Shown here piece after piece: positions 37,201 to 49,964 of a DNA stretch of 64,000 nt. The notes beneath the pieces are model-generated. The model did not search any database. It had not been told where the DNA came from and saw nothing but the letters and a program-made list of their open reading frames with translations. A program made the position numbers and the translations under genes. Source of the DNA: Phycomyces blakesleeanus NRRL 1555(-). Taxonomy: Eukaryota; Mucoromycota; Mucoromycetes; Mucorales; Phycomycetaceae. Each line of letters begins with the position of its first letter. The first letter of the stretch is position 1. Location: NCBI RefSeq assembly GCF_001638985.1, contig NW_017265142.1:186001-250000 (forward strand), in the 5' to 3' direction.

Positions 37201-39099
37201 CTTTACTGATATATGAGCATGAATTGAGTAAAGAAGAAAGAAAGAAAGAGGCCTGCTTTTATGTAGCTACAATTAGTTGGATTTAATTCTAGTTATAGTT
37301 TTAAAAAAGATTGTTCTTTGGAAATTTACTATATAAGCTGGCTTAGCCATATAAATGAAAGAATTGCAAGCTAGCCTTTTTTCAACTCGTTTGCAAGTAC
37401 TACTTGATATTTAACAAGTACTACTTCACAGTTTGCGAGTACTAGTTTACAGTCAATGCTTATTAATTCATAACTTGCACATATGATGTATTATAAAATA
37501 GAAAATATAAAAAAAACTCAACACCCTAAAAAAAAGGGTTCCCAGGTACAAGCTCATTAGGAAAATCTTGTAGTCTTAACATTCGAAGAAGTTACCTTGT
37601 GTCTCGCGAACATGTGTGAGCTAGGTTATGTAACAAGAGACGGAACAACTCATTTTTGGGAATTTATACTCACAATTAACCCTGGATAGGACAATATACG
37701 CTTTTATGTATATATTTATGTATATCACAAAAGTAAAAGTGGCTTCTATTGTGGCTGAAATTTTAAGAAAATCAAAAACTTGACTAGAAGACTGGTGGAA
37801 TTGTAGTTTGTCAAAGGACATATTTTAACGGCTGGTTCGAGTTAACACACATTCTTTCAACCTGTCAAATGAATAAAATAAAAATTAACACGAATGAGTA
37901 TAGGTCTGAGGACAAAAGCAAAATCTTTAAAAGATATGCTTAAAATAAGCTTTCTCTTTCTCGTTTTCCTTTAAATGTCACTTCTTGAAAATAATAAGAA
38001 TAAAATCAATCTTATTCGTCAGTTGAGAAGTAAGTTTCTCATCTTGTAGAGGTTTCCGCGGCCATTTGATTATCAGCATTTATCTTGGTTAGCTTTATGG
38101 GCATGATATTACTTGGGGTAATAACTTTAATTCAAAACGTTTAAAGTTATATTTCTGTCTATGGTCTGACTTTAGGATGTTGTTCATTTTTTTCTATTTC
38201 TCATTGGTAAATCTTATTTCAGCCAAATATATTGTGAACAGTTCCAAGGAGATGGTTTCTGATAGAGTGAAAAAAGGCCATATTTGTACGTGCAAATTTC
38301 TCTATTAACATTTATAGACAATTTTGTTAAAAATATATACAGAACCGCCAACATGGATCTGCATATATCAATTATTGTAATAATAGTACACTATATTTTG
38401 TTAGTTATTTAAACTACTCCTGTGTCATTGGAACGCAAAAGTCCCTACCATTGCTCTAATTTCCATAAGAAGATAATACTAAAAGAAATTCAATAAGATG
38501 AGAAATTATCTTTGCAGTTACATTTACAGAGCAAACGTTTATACATATATGGATATGTATGTATTGTTCTCATCCCAGCTTGTTTTCAAGACGTGAGAAT
38601 ATTTTATGACTCTCTTTATTTGTCAAAATTGAGAAAACTTTTGACCAACCCAATGATACCAAAGTATTTCTCTCAATAGTATTCCAAGTTAGTCCTCTGG
38701 AATTAAGCAGACCTTTGGGCCTAGGAGACTGTTGAATTAGGCACCATACCAAAACACCATTTCTGAAAGAGTCCAAGTCCAAGTCAAATTAAACTAAAAC
38801 TAAAATGAAGTATAAATTCTTACAATGTAGGACAGTATACAAATGTAGTCACTGGTGTTACAATAGTGTTACATTACATGATCAAGATCTACAATTTTAC
38901 CAAATCTGAATCCCAATAGTTGTATTTCCTGAAGAGGAAATTGATGAGTTTACCCATCAAATTTTAGGTACTCGAAAATTTCTAGTATACGTTTCCCTTT
39001 ATTTTACTTGGGGTTATTTCTTAGAGAATAATAGTAATAGTAATAAGAGTATGTTTATTGTAATGTGTATGAGGTAAATGTAAGCTAGACGTACTAGTA
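37201..39099. other. Intergenic region C/D
   Basis: No supported gene. Three spaced copies of a (c/g)aagTACTA(c/g)TT-like motif occur at about 37392-37452. A minus-strand open frame (38570-38782) has no recognisable domain. Confidence 0.45.
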
Positions 39100-41202
39100 T
39101 TAACAGATGAATTTTTTCTTAAGATCAATAGGATGAGAACTGCTCAACTGAGGATTCTGGTCATATTTAAGAACTGTCATCTTGCGAATATTTTGTAACA
39201 GCTCCTGGTAAGTCTGGTCAGGTTTTTCGGTCAATGTTCCTTTTTTTAAAAGAAAAAAGGTAAAAGTAAAAGCAATGTTAATATATCTATTAAAAAAAGA
39301 TAATATCGCATATTTTATATAGACAACTTACTCATGAAAGCATAGCTTACGGCACCAACTGACTCATTTGATACACTGGCATCTGTTGAAAATTCATGGT
39401 CTTCGCAACTGTGATCAGGAGATATATATATATATATATATATGTATATATTTAGTTGAATATCGGAACATATTTGGTGTTATATGAATTACCCTGAGAA
39501 CATAATAACATCTGCTGCAGAAGTATTTAACTCGCGGTGGAAAGATTCGACTTCGCGCGTTTTGATTAGATCCTGACCAAGATCCATAAATGATGACAGC
39601 AGCTTGAGGGCACCACCCTTGTGCTTAGAAGTAATATCAAATAGACCAGCACTGGCCTGTCTGAACAAGCTCTTCTTCTTGACGTGACCCTTGGATGAAT
39701 AGATGTAGGGAAGATCAAGAACAGTTCCAGAGTGGCAACTGTCGAACAAGGCTGTAAGACGGGAGCCTTCACACAATGGTCTGACCATGAGATCATGCAT
39801 AAGCTAACAGGCTTTGGAGGTCAATAATATTCTTTAAACATTGTTTTTTTTACAAGAGCCTTACATCGTCTATAATGATGTATCCTTCATCACAATCGCA
39901 AGGGAATATACATTCGTCCATTCCGTCAACTTCATCGCCGCTCTCATCCGGGATCTATAGCAATTCAAATGTTAGAAAGAAGGAGAAAAGGGTTTGATAT
40001 AAGCATAGTGTTTTCAATAGTAGCTTACACTGCCTCCATGTCCACTGTAATGGAAGAAGAACCTAATATAAAAGAAAAAGGAAAAAGGAATACGGGTAAT
40101 TAATAAAGCCTCACTCTAAATGGTATACTCTATACTCACGAATCGTTAGGCTGGCTATCTCTACACAGTTCTCCCATGGCTGTCCGGATGTTTCCATAAG
40201 TGGGCATGAGATCAGGATCCTCAGAATCATCTCTTAAGACGGTTATATCACACTAAGCAATATAAATGTCAGAGATATGGGATATTAACATTATTAATTG
40301 AACATTATACCTCTCGAAAGCCATACGACTTCATCAAGAACTTCTTCATCTTTAAGACATCACTAATACAACCTAAATGGAAGGAAGAAAATAAAGTTAA
40401 AGATAACAGATAATTGCTGTAAATAATAGTCTATACCGTACCATTGAGGGCATTTTCACTACCAATGTAGTTGATACCGACCAAAAGGGCGCGCTTTTTT
40501 CCTTGACCTACAATAAATAGAAAGTTAGATAATGTCTTTTTCTTTTATTTAAAGCATTGCTACTTACAGTTTGAAAGTTCAAAATAGGAAGGTTCGTTTC
40601 CTAAGAATTCATCCTTGACCTCCAACGTAATTTCATCATCTTCCCAGCTGTCCTCATCATCATCATCTTCTTCTTCTTCTTCTTCTTCTTGTTCCTCCTC
40701 CTCCTCCTCCTCCTCCTCTTCTTCTTCTGTGACCTCATGAGTTTCGACTGTGGTTATTGTTGTAGCTACAAGAAAATCAGTTGGATGTTATATTGTATGG
40801 ATCATTTTAACTTACTATGGGTATCATCTGAATCCTTTGGACCTAATTCTTCAATCTCCTTTGAAGTGACGCGACTATTATCACCGTCGGTTTCTTTTCC
40901 TTTGGACGAGGATTGAGCTCTCTTGGTAGTGGTAGTAGTAGTTGTGATGGTTTTCTTTTATTTTATTTTATTTTTTAAAAAAAAAACAATTTATTATTAT
41001 TATTATTTTATGCCTTTATTTGATTTGATTTGATTTGGTTTGGTTTGGTTTGGTCAAAACTCACTTTTCCATTATCGTAACTATGTTTCTCAACTGTCTC
41101 TGTCTCCTCAATGACCTTTCCAGAGCGAGATTTTGTAACTTGACGAACTACTTTTGTATGACCTCCCTTTTGGCCTGCTGTTTGGCGCGTAGAGTTAACC
41201 AT
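39100..41202 (-). CDS. Metacaspase D (type I), Glu-rich pro-region
   Basis: Eleven exons from ATG at 41202: 41065-41202, 40816-40954, 40568-40765, 40442-40507, 40311-40372, 40140-40252, 40029-40062, 39865-39954, 39493-39803, 39332-39408 and 39100-39239, for 455 aa. The N-terminal 46-aa module (GGHTKVVRQVTKSRSGKVIE) is shared with A and B. The pro-region is short, with polythreonine and then a run of about 20 Glu residues. The protease domain starts GKKRALLVGINYIG. Catalytic His247 is in FHYSGHGGS and Cys303 in FDSCHSGTVLDLPY. The acidic loop is DESGDEVDGMDECIFPCD. Exon lengths match A and B exactly in the catalytic part. Sequence is more diverged than A from B, suggesting an older duplication. 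Its start lies 193 bp from the stop of the Zn2Cys6 gene, same strand. Confidence 0.92.
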
Positions 41203-41395
41203 ATTATTTGCCGGTTTATTTTATTTTGGATATAAAGAGTATATGTATATATATATGTATTTGATAAAGAAAGAAAAGAAGAGAAAACTTGATCTCGTTT
41301 AAATATCTTTATCTTGAAGAAGTATAATTCTATTTACAATTACAATGACTGCTTATTAGGAAATGATTTGCAAATTATGTTTTGTAAGTCATAAA
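41203..41395. promoter_or_regulatory. Short promoter interval of metacaspase D
   Basis: Only 193 bp separate the metacaspase D start from the upstream same-strand transcription-factor stop. It has TA-rich runs (41237-41262) but no motif I can name. Confidence 0.35.
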
Positions 41396-44300
41396 TTAAG
41401 GCGTCGCCATGTTTGACCATTCAAAGAAGAAGTTGTCCCATGCTACACACACAAAAAAAAAAAGAAACAAAGACATAAACAGATATGCACATCAAAACAA
41501 AGTCAGAACATATATGTAACAGCACAGTGGATTTATATTCCCAGATCAAAGAAATCTTACATTGCCAATCAAAACCACCCACTCTGTCATTTGTGTGAGC
41601 CCCAGAATTGTTAAGAGAATACTGACATGGTAGCAAAGACGCACAAACGTCAGTCGAGTTTTCAGATTGGGAATTATTTGCTCGTCTTGTGGTATCTTCA
41701 GTCAAGTTGTTGGAGTTGGTATCCAGATCGGATGGATATGCGTTTGATTCAGTGGTTGGATTGGATGAGTCATTATCAGCAATTATCGCATTTTGTGATT
41801 TTGAGTTTTTAGGTTCCCCTTCCTTTGTTAAAGTTTGACCATTGGCCATCATGCGGACCAGTGCATCCACCATGTGCTTCGTATGAGGTTCGTGAAGCAT
41901 TAACTCACTAAGTGGTGTAATGCATTGATCGATACCACGTCTCATGTATGTGCGCGCTTCTTCTGCAACAACAGAGTCTTCACTTGTGGAGTAATATATG
42001 TGGATCAGAGTAGCCTGGAACACTGAAAAAACTGTTTTTTTTTAAAAAAAAAAGAAATATGATGAGTTTGACATGCTATAACCTCAAAAGCTTAATATGT
42101 TTATTAAGCTCTATCTATATAGATATAAATACACTTTATATACCTGCAAAATTCCAGCCAAAATTAACAATGTCCATCCTTGGAATAATACATGCAATGT
42201 CAATTACACGAGCCGCAGCTTCTTTGCAACGTCGGACAGAGTCTGATTGAATGGATATAGGTGATTCTTCGTTTTCAGTCAAGATGAAATTTCTGTGTAA
42301 TAGCATAGTAATGGCGTAGTAGCACAACATCAGAGGTCCTCCTTCAGTGAGTTTCTTTGTGTTTTCAGGCGACTGGCGTAACCGTATTAAATCTTCGCTG
42401 GTAATTTTACAATTGTCAGGAAGCTGATCGAACCACTCGGTCAACATCTGTTGCAATGTTTGGACAGTGGAAATGATAGTCGACTCTACTAAATTAATCG
42501 ATTTGGCTTTAGGAGAATATATTCTCCTCAGAACTTCGCCCAAGATAGAGGAAAGCTTGATAAAGTTTACAAAGATGCTATAATCTTCGTTGTCGTCTGT
42601 TTCTCCGCCAAGTGAAGGCAGATCAATGTCGCAGTCAGAGTCAGAAATTGCCAGAGGTCGGCTCATTACTGCGCAGCACCAGCGATCGGTGACATAAACA
42701 CTATACCAGATTCTCTTGTAAAGTTCCATTCTTTTCCTTGGAAGGGAGAAAACAGTAAGTGCACGATGAAGACCGAGCTCTTGTGCCTACAGAATTAATG
42801 ATATTAAATATCGCTTATTATTATCAGCAGAATAACATATTTGGTTATATTCTTTTTCTTACCATCCTTACGGCCATTCCTGCCCGTATCCAGATACGGT
42901 AAGACTCTGTGGAATGCGAGGGAAAGGCACAGAGAAGGATAAATGCTTGAATAGTGGGTAATCTTGGAGTCAAGAATTCTTTCCGGACTAGCTCACTGGA
43001 GTTTTCTAAGAAGGCCTTCATGACAACAGACTGCTCTACTCCAGCGTCCTTAAAGATTGAGTCGCCTAAGGGAGTGTAGGAACATGTGTATGTACAAACA
43101 GCATAAACTAAAAGCGGTGGAGGGGGTGGAGATGTTCTTCCTTCAAAGGCGTCCATGAATTCTTCTTTATCCAAAATAGCCAGGATTGGGTGATTCAATG
43201 AAAAGTACCTAATTCTACCATTTAGTAAAAGTTGATCTTCGCTAACCAGTAAAATATATGTATTTATTTACCGGTGTACAAGAGCTACAATAAGTGATCG
43301 TGGTGCAATTTTGTCACTAGTATTTTCTTCGTCAAGGGCTACTTGAATAGCATGTTCAGCATCAGTGGCATTTCTTGTCATTAGCATATCATCATCATAG
43401 CCGTTCATCTTCCGAAGATGGACTGTTCCCTGGTCTGTAGGAAATGTAAAGACACCATCCACTGATTCTCCTTCGCCTTTGACAACAGACACCTTGATAC
43501 CCTCAATGCTCTTTCTTTCTGCTTTTGTCATTATATCACCCATTAAATAATAGCCTGACGAGCTTCCCAGGTAGCGCACGACTTTGCTTTGACCGTCCAA
43601 ATGTTGAGATGGTAGATGAGTCTCCATTAAATGTGTGCTTTTAGGAGAATCCTCAAACTCGTTTGGTGGAGTGGGTGAAGCTGATGATTCGGGTGGTTCT
43701 ACTGAACGTTCCGACTGTTCTGATTGGTCGGATTGTGATGTCTTTCTTTTCTTTTGAGTACGCGCCTCATCTTCTGGCTGTATGGTTTCTAATAGGCGCT
43801 CCATTGATCGGAGTCTTGCTTCAAGAGATTCGATGTATCTGCCGAGACAAATGAGCTACTTATCCCAACCATACAATTTACGCACATGTACATGTACATA
43901 TTTATATTTATATTTATAGATATATCTACAACTTACCCTTTTGGTGGTCCTCTTTTTTTGGCTGTCTAGAATTTATTTTATTTTTACAATAGAATACAAC
44001 GATCAGTAGACTGAATAGGTTGGATCAAAACTATAGATCAGTCTGTAGGATATGCTTACATCGTGAAAGGTACATTCCCACCCGTATTGCTTGCAGGTTG
44101 AGCATGGCTGCATAGAATCCACATCGCACCTAGAAAACACAGTAAGAAGATCAATAATTTGTTGAAGCACTTTTTTTTGTGGGTGTGTTTTTTGATGATC
44201 ATTCTTGTCACATACTTTATTTTCTTTCGCCGGCAGGTATCACCTAATCCAAAAAGCCAACCAAAATTATATGGTTAAAATAATATAATTAGCTAAACCG

Positions 44301-44882
44301 GTTTTTTGAGATTAAGGCCTAATACTCACAGGCACGAGTGATCCGTGTTCTCCGAGAGGCCGTTGATACCGTATTCTTTTTTGAGGCAATTTTACTTGTT
44401 GGAACTGGAGGTGGTAAAACAGAGTGTTGCTGTTGTCGTTGGTTTTGATGATTTTGATGTTGCTCTTGTTGCTCTTGTTGCTGCTGCTGTTGTTGGTGAT
44501 GGTGTTGTTGCTGTTGTTGGTGATGGTGCTGTTGGTAGTGTTGTTGGTGTTGTTGTGGGTGTTGTTGTTGATGTTGTTGTGGGTGTTGTTGTTGATGTTG
44601 TTGTGGGTGCTGCTGGGGGTGTTGTTGCGGGTGCTGCTGGGGGTGCTGCTGGGGGTGCTGCTGGGGGTGTTGTTGGGAGCGCTGGTTATGTTGCGTACGT
44701 TCATCTGTTTGTGTTGGAGAAGGTGCATAGATAGGAGGGCTCCAACGGGATCCACGTGAGAGTGGTGTCGGTGCCAACAAGGGTGGCTGTGAAGGGTTTC
44801 GAGTAGTTGGTGGTAAGCGAGTTTTGAGGTAAAGTGTAGAGTAAAACCCGGACGGATGATTATCGTTCGCTTGTTGATCCAT
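41396..44882 (-). CDS. Zn2Cys6 fungal transcription factor
   Basis: Nine exons from ATG at 44882: 44330-44882, 44216-44243, 44060-44129, 43937-43965, 43272-43838, 42863-43208, 42144-42786, 41561-42022 and 41396-41442, for 914 aa. Residues about 70-160 are a QQHP repeat and polyglutamine. The DNA-binding cluster spans three small exons: C185, C188, C195, C203, C206 and C213 (Cx2Cx6Cx7Cx2Cx6C, with RRKKIKCD). It is followed by the linker KKRGPPKG and a coiled-coil dimerisation helix (YIESLEARLRSMERLLETI). The middle region (about 430-700: HPILAILDKEEF, RMELYKRIWYSVYVTDRW, SRPLAISDSDCDIDLP) matches the fungal-specific transcription factor domain found in XlnR-like activators. The C-terminus is Asn/Ser-rich and ends EWSNMATP. 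It probably regulates metabolic genes. Specificity cannot be told. Confidence 0.88.
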
Positions 44883-47800
44883 CTTGGCTTGTGTTGGTAT
44901 TTGATTCGATTTTGATTTTTCAATAAAGAAAAAAAAAAGGTAAAAGTACAAGCGAAACCCTTGAAAAATACAAGTGTTCAAGACACACACACACACCCAC
45001 ACACACACCAAAAAGAAAAAACACACAATGAAGGGGCGGTTCAATAATTAGCCAATACGTGCCCATGGGAATTGGTTCTCTTAAACATTTCTCCATATGT
45101 TACACATATAGTAATATCGAATAGCTGGAGAAAACAAGGAATCTATGGGACAGCTTTATCGGTTATTTGGAATACCCAAAATTTCCAGCCATCTTATAAA
45201 AAGAAGAAGTGCATTTCTTACAGTACGCTATATCGAAAATAAATATCTGTGATTCTGTGTCATAAGAAACAAAAAGGCAGGGTCCTCAGAGACAAGGGTG
45301 GAACCGGAATAATAATGCCAATAACAACAATAATCATAAAAAGTGGTCCTTTTTTTATTTTTACTATTATTATTTTATTTTAATATTTTATTATTTCTTG
45401 GCCTGATATGAAGTCTAAATTGGTTCCTGTGGCGCCATTTCCAAGCCGATTTTCCATGGTACAATAATACAGAAGGCTTAACTTACTCAGTCATAATCTA
45501 TTGTGTCAAAGAGTCCTTTAATTGCGCCTTATTATTCTAGCTCGAAATATAATCTGTCAAAAGAATATATAAGAATCTCTTTCCCTAAGACTTTTTAGTT
45601 GCGCCACAAAGGCCTCGTGGCATATCTATTGCCGGTGAGGCGCTACTATTCACTTACTCGCCTTGCACGACATACAAATGGCAAAAAGGATAATCTTAAA
45701 GTTTAAATTATGGTCTGCCTCTACACATTTTTTTTTCTTACTGCTGTAAATACCCGTGTTTTCTCTAATAGCGTTAATTTTTTATTTCCTATTTACCTAT
45801 ATATATATATATAGTTGGTTGCTTGGTTACTTATTACTCTCTTACTTACTTTTCAAAGTTTAGACCTTTTATTGTGACTTTGAGCCATTATTATCTGTAT
45901 TCACTAAAGACCTCAATAAAATGCTGCTATTAAGACCCGAATTAAATTTGTATTGTTTTTTTTTTCTTTTATTAATTTTGTAATGAATTTGATAAAGATA
46001 TAACAGATTAGTATGGTCACACATCTTCACTATCCAAAATGACGTGAGATACCAGAAAAAAATAAAAATTATTCCATAAAAAATCAAATCCCGAATGTAT
46101 ATCTTTGACTTATTAAAACGCAGATTTGAGTACAGAGCACAATTTTTTTTTATTTTTTTTTAAAAAAAAAGATCCTCAGTAAATTGCCTTGAATGGAAAG
46201 CAGTAATAAAATTATAAATGCTAGATCTAGAAAGAAGATAGTAATAAGGAAATAGAAATTGGAATTTTCTGTTCATGTTCTTTTGTATGCTAGTGCAAAA
46301 AAGCAAGTATCTACGACAGGCCTTTGAGCTGGTGATCTTGGTGAGTTATCAGGAAAACTAGGAGGAGAGCTAACATCCGAATCAATATACGTTTCTTTCT
46401 TTCTTTGTTTAGTTTAAAGGTTACATTTCGCCACAGTTAAAAGACACCAGAGAGGTGGTGTTTCTGCACTTATCAAGTTTTATCAGATCTTTAGGTGTAT
46501 AAACATTCGGTACCTTGTGCCTTCTCGACTATTTATTGTTTTCCAAGTATTTCTTATATATATATCTCCAAATAAGGTATTCGACAACTTAATTATCTTT
46601 AAAGATCCAAATGAAAACCAAACTGGATTGTTAAGGCCTTTTCTTTTAAAGTAGACCGAGTTGAAAGTCTTATCCACTCATGTAAAGTATAGGGTTGAAT
46701 AAACAGAAAACAAAATATTTATGGACAGTCAAATCCCTTTTTTTTAGCAATTGTTGTTCTGTATCTATTGTCAAATGTATGTGCATAATTATCAAAGCAT
46801 ATATTACGATCTACATTCTTATTTAGTGAACCCTTTACTTCGTCGTTGCTCCCTTTCTCGTTCATCTTTTTCATCACCTATTTCTTCAACATTCTTCGTA
46901 TTTTACCCCACTATCAGAAGATACATTAGTGACTTTTTGCTGAATAATTCAAATCACATTTTTTTGGCATCAAAAGCGTGCTTTCTCAAAGTAATTGCTG
47001 TATTGAAAGGATGTTTTTGATTCGCACTTGCAAAAATCTTGGCGATTTGAAATACTTTTTTTTTTCAGAAACAAAGAAAAAACATTATTAGCTTTTTGAG
47101 TTTCGAAGTTTATGAATAAGTATTACTTTATCTGTAACACGGTTATATACATTAACCTAGTGTTCATCTGGCCTACCTTTCTTCCTATCGAGGTTCACCT
47201 TCAACCTGGTCTGGTCCTTCAATTACCGCCAAATTCCGTCTGGGAAGCTTCCCCACCTTTCCTTCTCCCCGCTTCTAATCTTACAGGCGCCCTGGTCTCA
47301 GATACTTTCTCAGTCATACAGTCCAGTGCCTTGTAAAGATACCCTCTCAGTATCTATTTCAAACCATAAACAGTATACACATTGATTTTTTATATTAGTT
47401 TGCATAATATCTGGATACACTATCATCTCTTTTATAATAGGACCCTCTCTCTCTCTTAAGAATTTCTTGCACCACATCTGGTTTGACAATCGTTGCTTGG
47501 AGATTGTCACTTACCGGTTAATTCCGGCATTTTTCTTTTTTTTGCTCTTTCTCCCGATACCCTTTATTATATCTCTCAGGGCAACTAGAAGTATTTATAT
47601 TAATGACCAAATATTCATCATTACCGCGACATTTAGTCGAAGTCTATTTGGGACTGCATTCTAACATGTTGGCGTCTCAATAAAAAAAACCTTTTCTCTC
47701 TCGTTGTCTTGCCTATACCTGGCACAGCGCCAAAAAAAAATAAGGCAATATAAATGAGAATATACACGGAAGATAAAGAGAGTGTGCCTGTAGACCAAAG

Positions 47801-48725
47801 TTCGTTTTAAAAGTAAATATATACGTTGTTAATATATTTCTTCTGCATTTTTTCATCCACATAGCATTTGTATTTTCGGTGCTTTCTCTTTTTATGTTTT
47901 TCCTCACATTTATACATGCAAACGGCGTTGTATAGAACTAGCTAAATATTTTTTTTTCTTATTTCCATTTCGTACTATCTCCTTTGGATTATAAATTCAT
48001 CGATCCATAGGCAGCAGGATCGTTAAATTAGCCGTGTAATTCTGTATAGGTATTTTATATGATACATTTATATGGACAAACCTTTGTTTAATTTATTCTC
48101 TCTCTCTCCTCACAATAAACCAATGATTAATAGTCAATGATTTCATTTTAGCACTAGATAAGTTTGTACCTTGGCTTAGTAAATAAAAAAATACTTCTTT
48201 ATAAGTATTCAATTATTTTATATAACTTTACTAGTAAAATAAACTCTCATTCTACTTTTTTTTTTGACACATCGTTGTGTGCAATATTATGCAGTATATT
48301 TTAAGGTTTTTTATATAAATATGTTAGCATTGCTATTATGAGCATATTCTTACGGCATATACACGACTTTGAACTGGTTGTCAAAAAAAAGGCTAAGAAG
48401 AAAAAATATAAACTTGAATAATCTAATTATATTGCTTGTAAGTAATTAATAAATATTTCTTGATAATTTCGAAAAACTCGATTTAAGAAAGACTGGGAAA
48501 TTGCGGGTTAAATAGGGAGTTTTACTAATATAAGAGAAAAAAACAAGAGGGGAAATTGGTATTTAACGATTGTTGAATAAACACATACTTCGGCATGAGC
48601 TGATACCATTACCAGATAAAGACCATCCCAGTAATTACTTCTTGGTGTCACTGCTTTCGCTATTAAAAAAACAGACATTTTCAAATAAGAGTATATCTAC
48701 ACCCACACATTATCAATGATAAATG
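44883..48725. other. 3.8-kb region without a supported gene
   Basis: Contains the upstream region of the transcription factor, with a CA run at 44983-45009. At 47150-47336 (plus) there is a protein-like frame (HLQPGLVLQLPPNSVWEASP, then LTGALVSDTFSVIQSSAL) that could be the tail of a decayed LINE-type element. It has no continuation. The rest is AT-rich. Confidence 0.4.
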
Positions 48726-48852
48726 ATACAAGCTTGGTTTATTGATTGATTCATATAATTATGAAATAAAAAGAATGGCATAAAATATTGGGATATAAAC
48801 AAGAAAATAGTACATAATACATAATAAATTAATGAATTAATGAATTAAAGGA

Positions 48853-49890
48853 TTAGAGAGAAGCAATGTTGACAACCTGCTTGCCAAAGTTCTTGCCCTT
48901 CAATACATCAATCAAGGCCTGGGGAGCAGACTCGATTCCCTCGGCAGCAGTCTCGCGGTACTGGATAACACCATCCTTGAGCCACTGGGTGACATCCTTG
49001 CGGAAATCTGCCTCCATCTCGGGGTGCTCGCCAACAATGAAACCCTCGATTCTCAAGCGCTTGCTGACAATCTGAATAAGGTTGTGAATAGGCTCGGGGT
49101 TTGTGGTGTTGTACTGGGAGATCATACCACAGCAGACGATACGGCCAAAGTTGTTGGAGTGGTTGATCACATTCTCGAGCATCTTGCCACCGACATTCTC
49201 AAAGTAAATGTCAATACCGTTGGGACAAAGCTCGGTCAACTTAGCATTAGTGTCCTCGGTCTTGTAGTTGAAAGCGCCATCGAAACCAATCTCCTTGAGG
49301 TAGGCAACCTTTTCATCCGAACCAGCCGAACCAACGACGTGGAGACCAAGCACCTTGCCGATCTGGCCAACCAACTGACCAACAGCGCCAGACGCAGCAG
49401 AGACATAAAGAGTCTCCCCCTTCTTGGGCTTACCGAACTTGATCAGACCAACATAGGCAGTCATACCTGGCATACCGAGGACACCAATGTAGTTGGACAA
49501 CGGAAGACCAGACTCACGGGCCTCGTTGCGAGGAGTGAAAAGGAAGGCGAGCTGGGCAGGAACGTGGGTGTATTCGGCAAAATGTCCAATGCCATAGACA
49601 ATGTCATCGACCTTGAACTTGTCATTGTTGGATTTGACAATTACACCAACAGTGTGGCCAGCCATGGGCTTGTCAAGATCAAATGCAGGAGAGTAAGACT
49701 TGGTTCCAGCAGCGCGCATACGGCCGCGCATGTAAGGGTCGACAGAAAGAGTCAGGGTCTTGACAATGTAGTGGTTTTCGGGAAGTTCAGCCTCGAGATC
49801 AATTGTGTCATGCTTGATTGTCATGTGCTCTCCAACCTCGGGGAAGGTTGTAGGAATCTTGGAGAAGATGATTTGAGTGTTGGAAACCAT
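48853..49890 (-). CDS. MDR-family NADP-dependent oxidoreductase, copy 1
   Basis: Intronless, 345 aa, from ATG at 49890 to TAA at 48853. It belongs to the zinc-independent medium-chain dehydrogenase/reductase group (prostaglandin reductase/leukotriene B4 dehydrogenase/CurA-like). The evidence is LSVDPYMRGRM near residue 50, the nucleotide-binding AASGAVGQLVGQIGKVLG, GSAGSDEKVAYLKEIGFDGA, and DIYFENVGGKMLENVI in the family order. No structural or catalytic zinc ligands are seen. Such enzymes reduce double bonds of alpha,beta-unsaturated aldehydes and ketones with NADPH in the cytosol. Lack of introns and strong use of C-ending codons contrast with neighbouring genes and suggest high expression. 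Its long antisense open frame (49024-49911) is a codon-bias effect. Confidence 0.92.
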   Translation of the reverse strand: MVSNTQIIFSKIPTTFPEVGEHMTIKHDTIDLEAELPENHYIVKTLTLSVDPYMRGRMRAAGTKSYSPAFDLDKPMAGHTVGVIVKSNNDKFKVDDIVYGIGHFAEYTHVPAQLAFLFTPRNEARESGLPLSNYIGVLGMPGMTAYVGLIKFGKPKKGETLYVSAASGAVGQLVGQIGKVLGLHVVGSAGSDEKVAYLKEIGFDGAFNYKTEDTNAKLTELCPNGIDIYFENVGGKMLENVINHSNNFGRIVCCGMISQYNTTNPEPIHNLIQIVSKRLRIEGFIVGEHPEMEADFRKDVTQWLKDGVIQYRETAAEGIESAPQALIDVLKGKNFGKQVVNIASL

Positions 49891-49956
49891 ATTGATTCAA
49901 TAAAGAAGTGATGAAGTGTAGATCAAAAAAAAACAAAATTCACAACATAGGCTTCC

Positions 49957-49964
49957 CTTTTATA
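49957..49964 (-). promoter_or_regulatory. TATA box of oxidoreductase copy 1
   Basis: TATAAAAG on the minus strand, 66 bases before the ATG. Confidence 0.7.

Noticed and set aside
38570..38782. 70-aa minus frame between metacaspases C and D as a gene or fifth metacaspase
   Set aside because: No metacaspase motif or other domain, and no splice partners.
44345..44759. Val- and Leu-rich plus-strand frames
   Set aside because: Shadows of the CAG/CAC repeat in the transcription factor.
49024..49911. 295-aa open frame antisense to oxidoreductase copy 1 (and its twin at 55861-56748)
   Set aside because: Mirror of a strongly codon-biased gene: C-ending codons leave the opposite frame free of stops. 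It lacks a recognisable domain.
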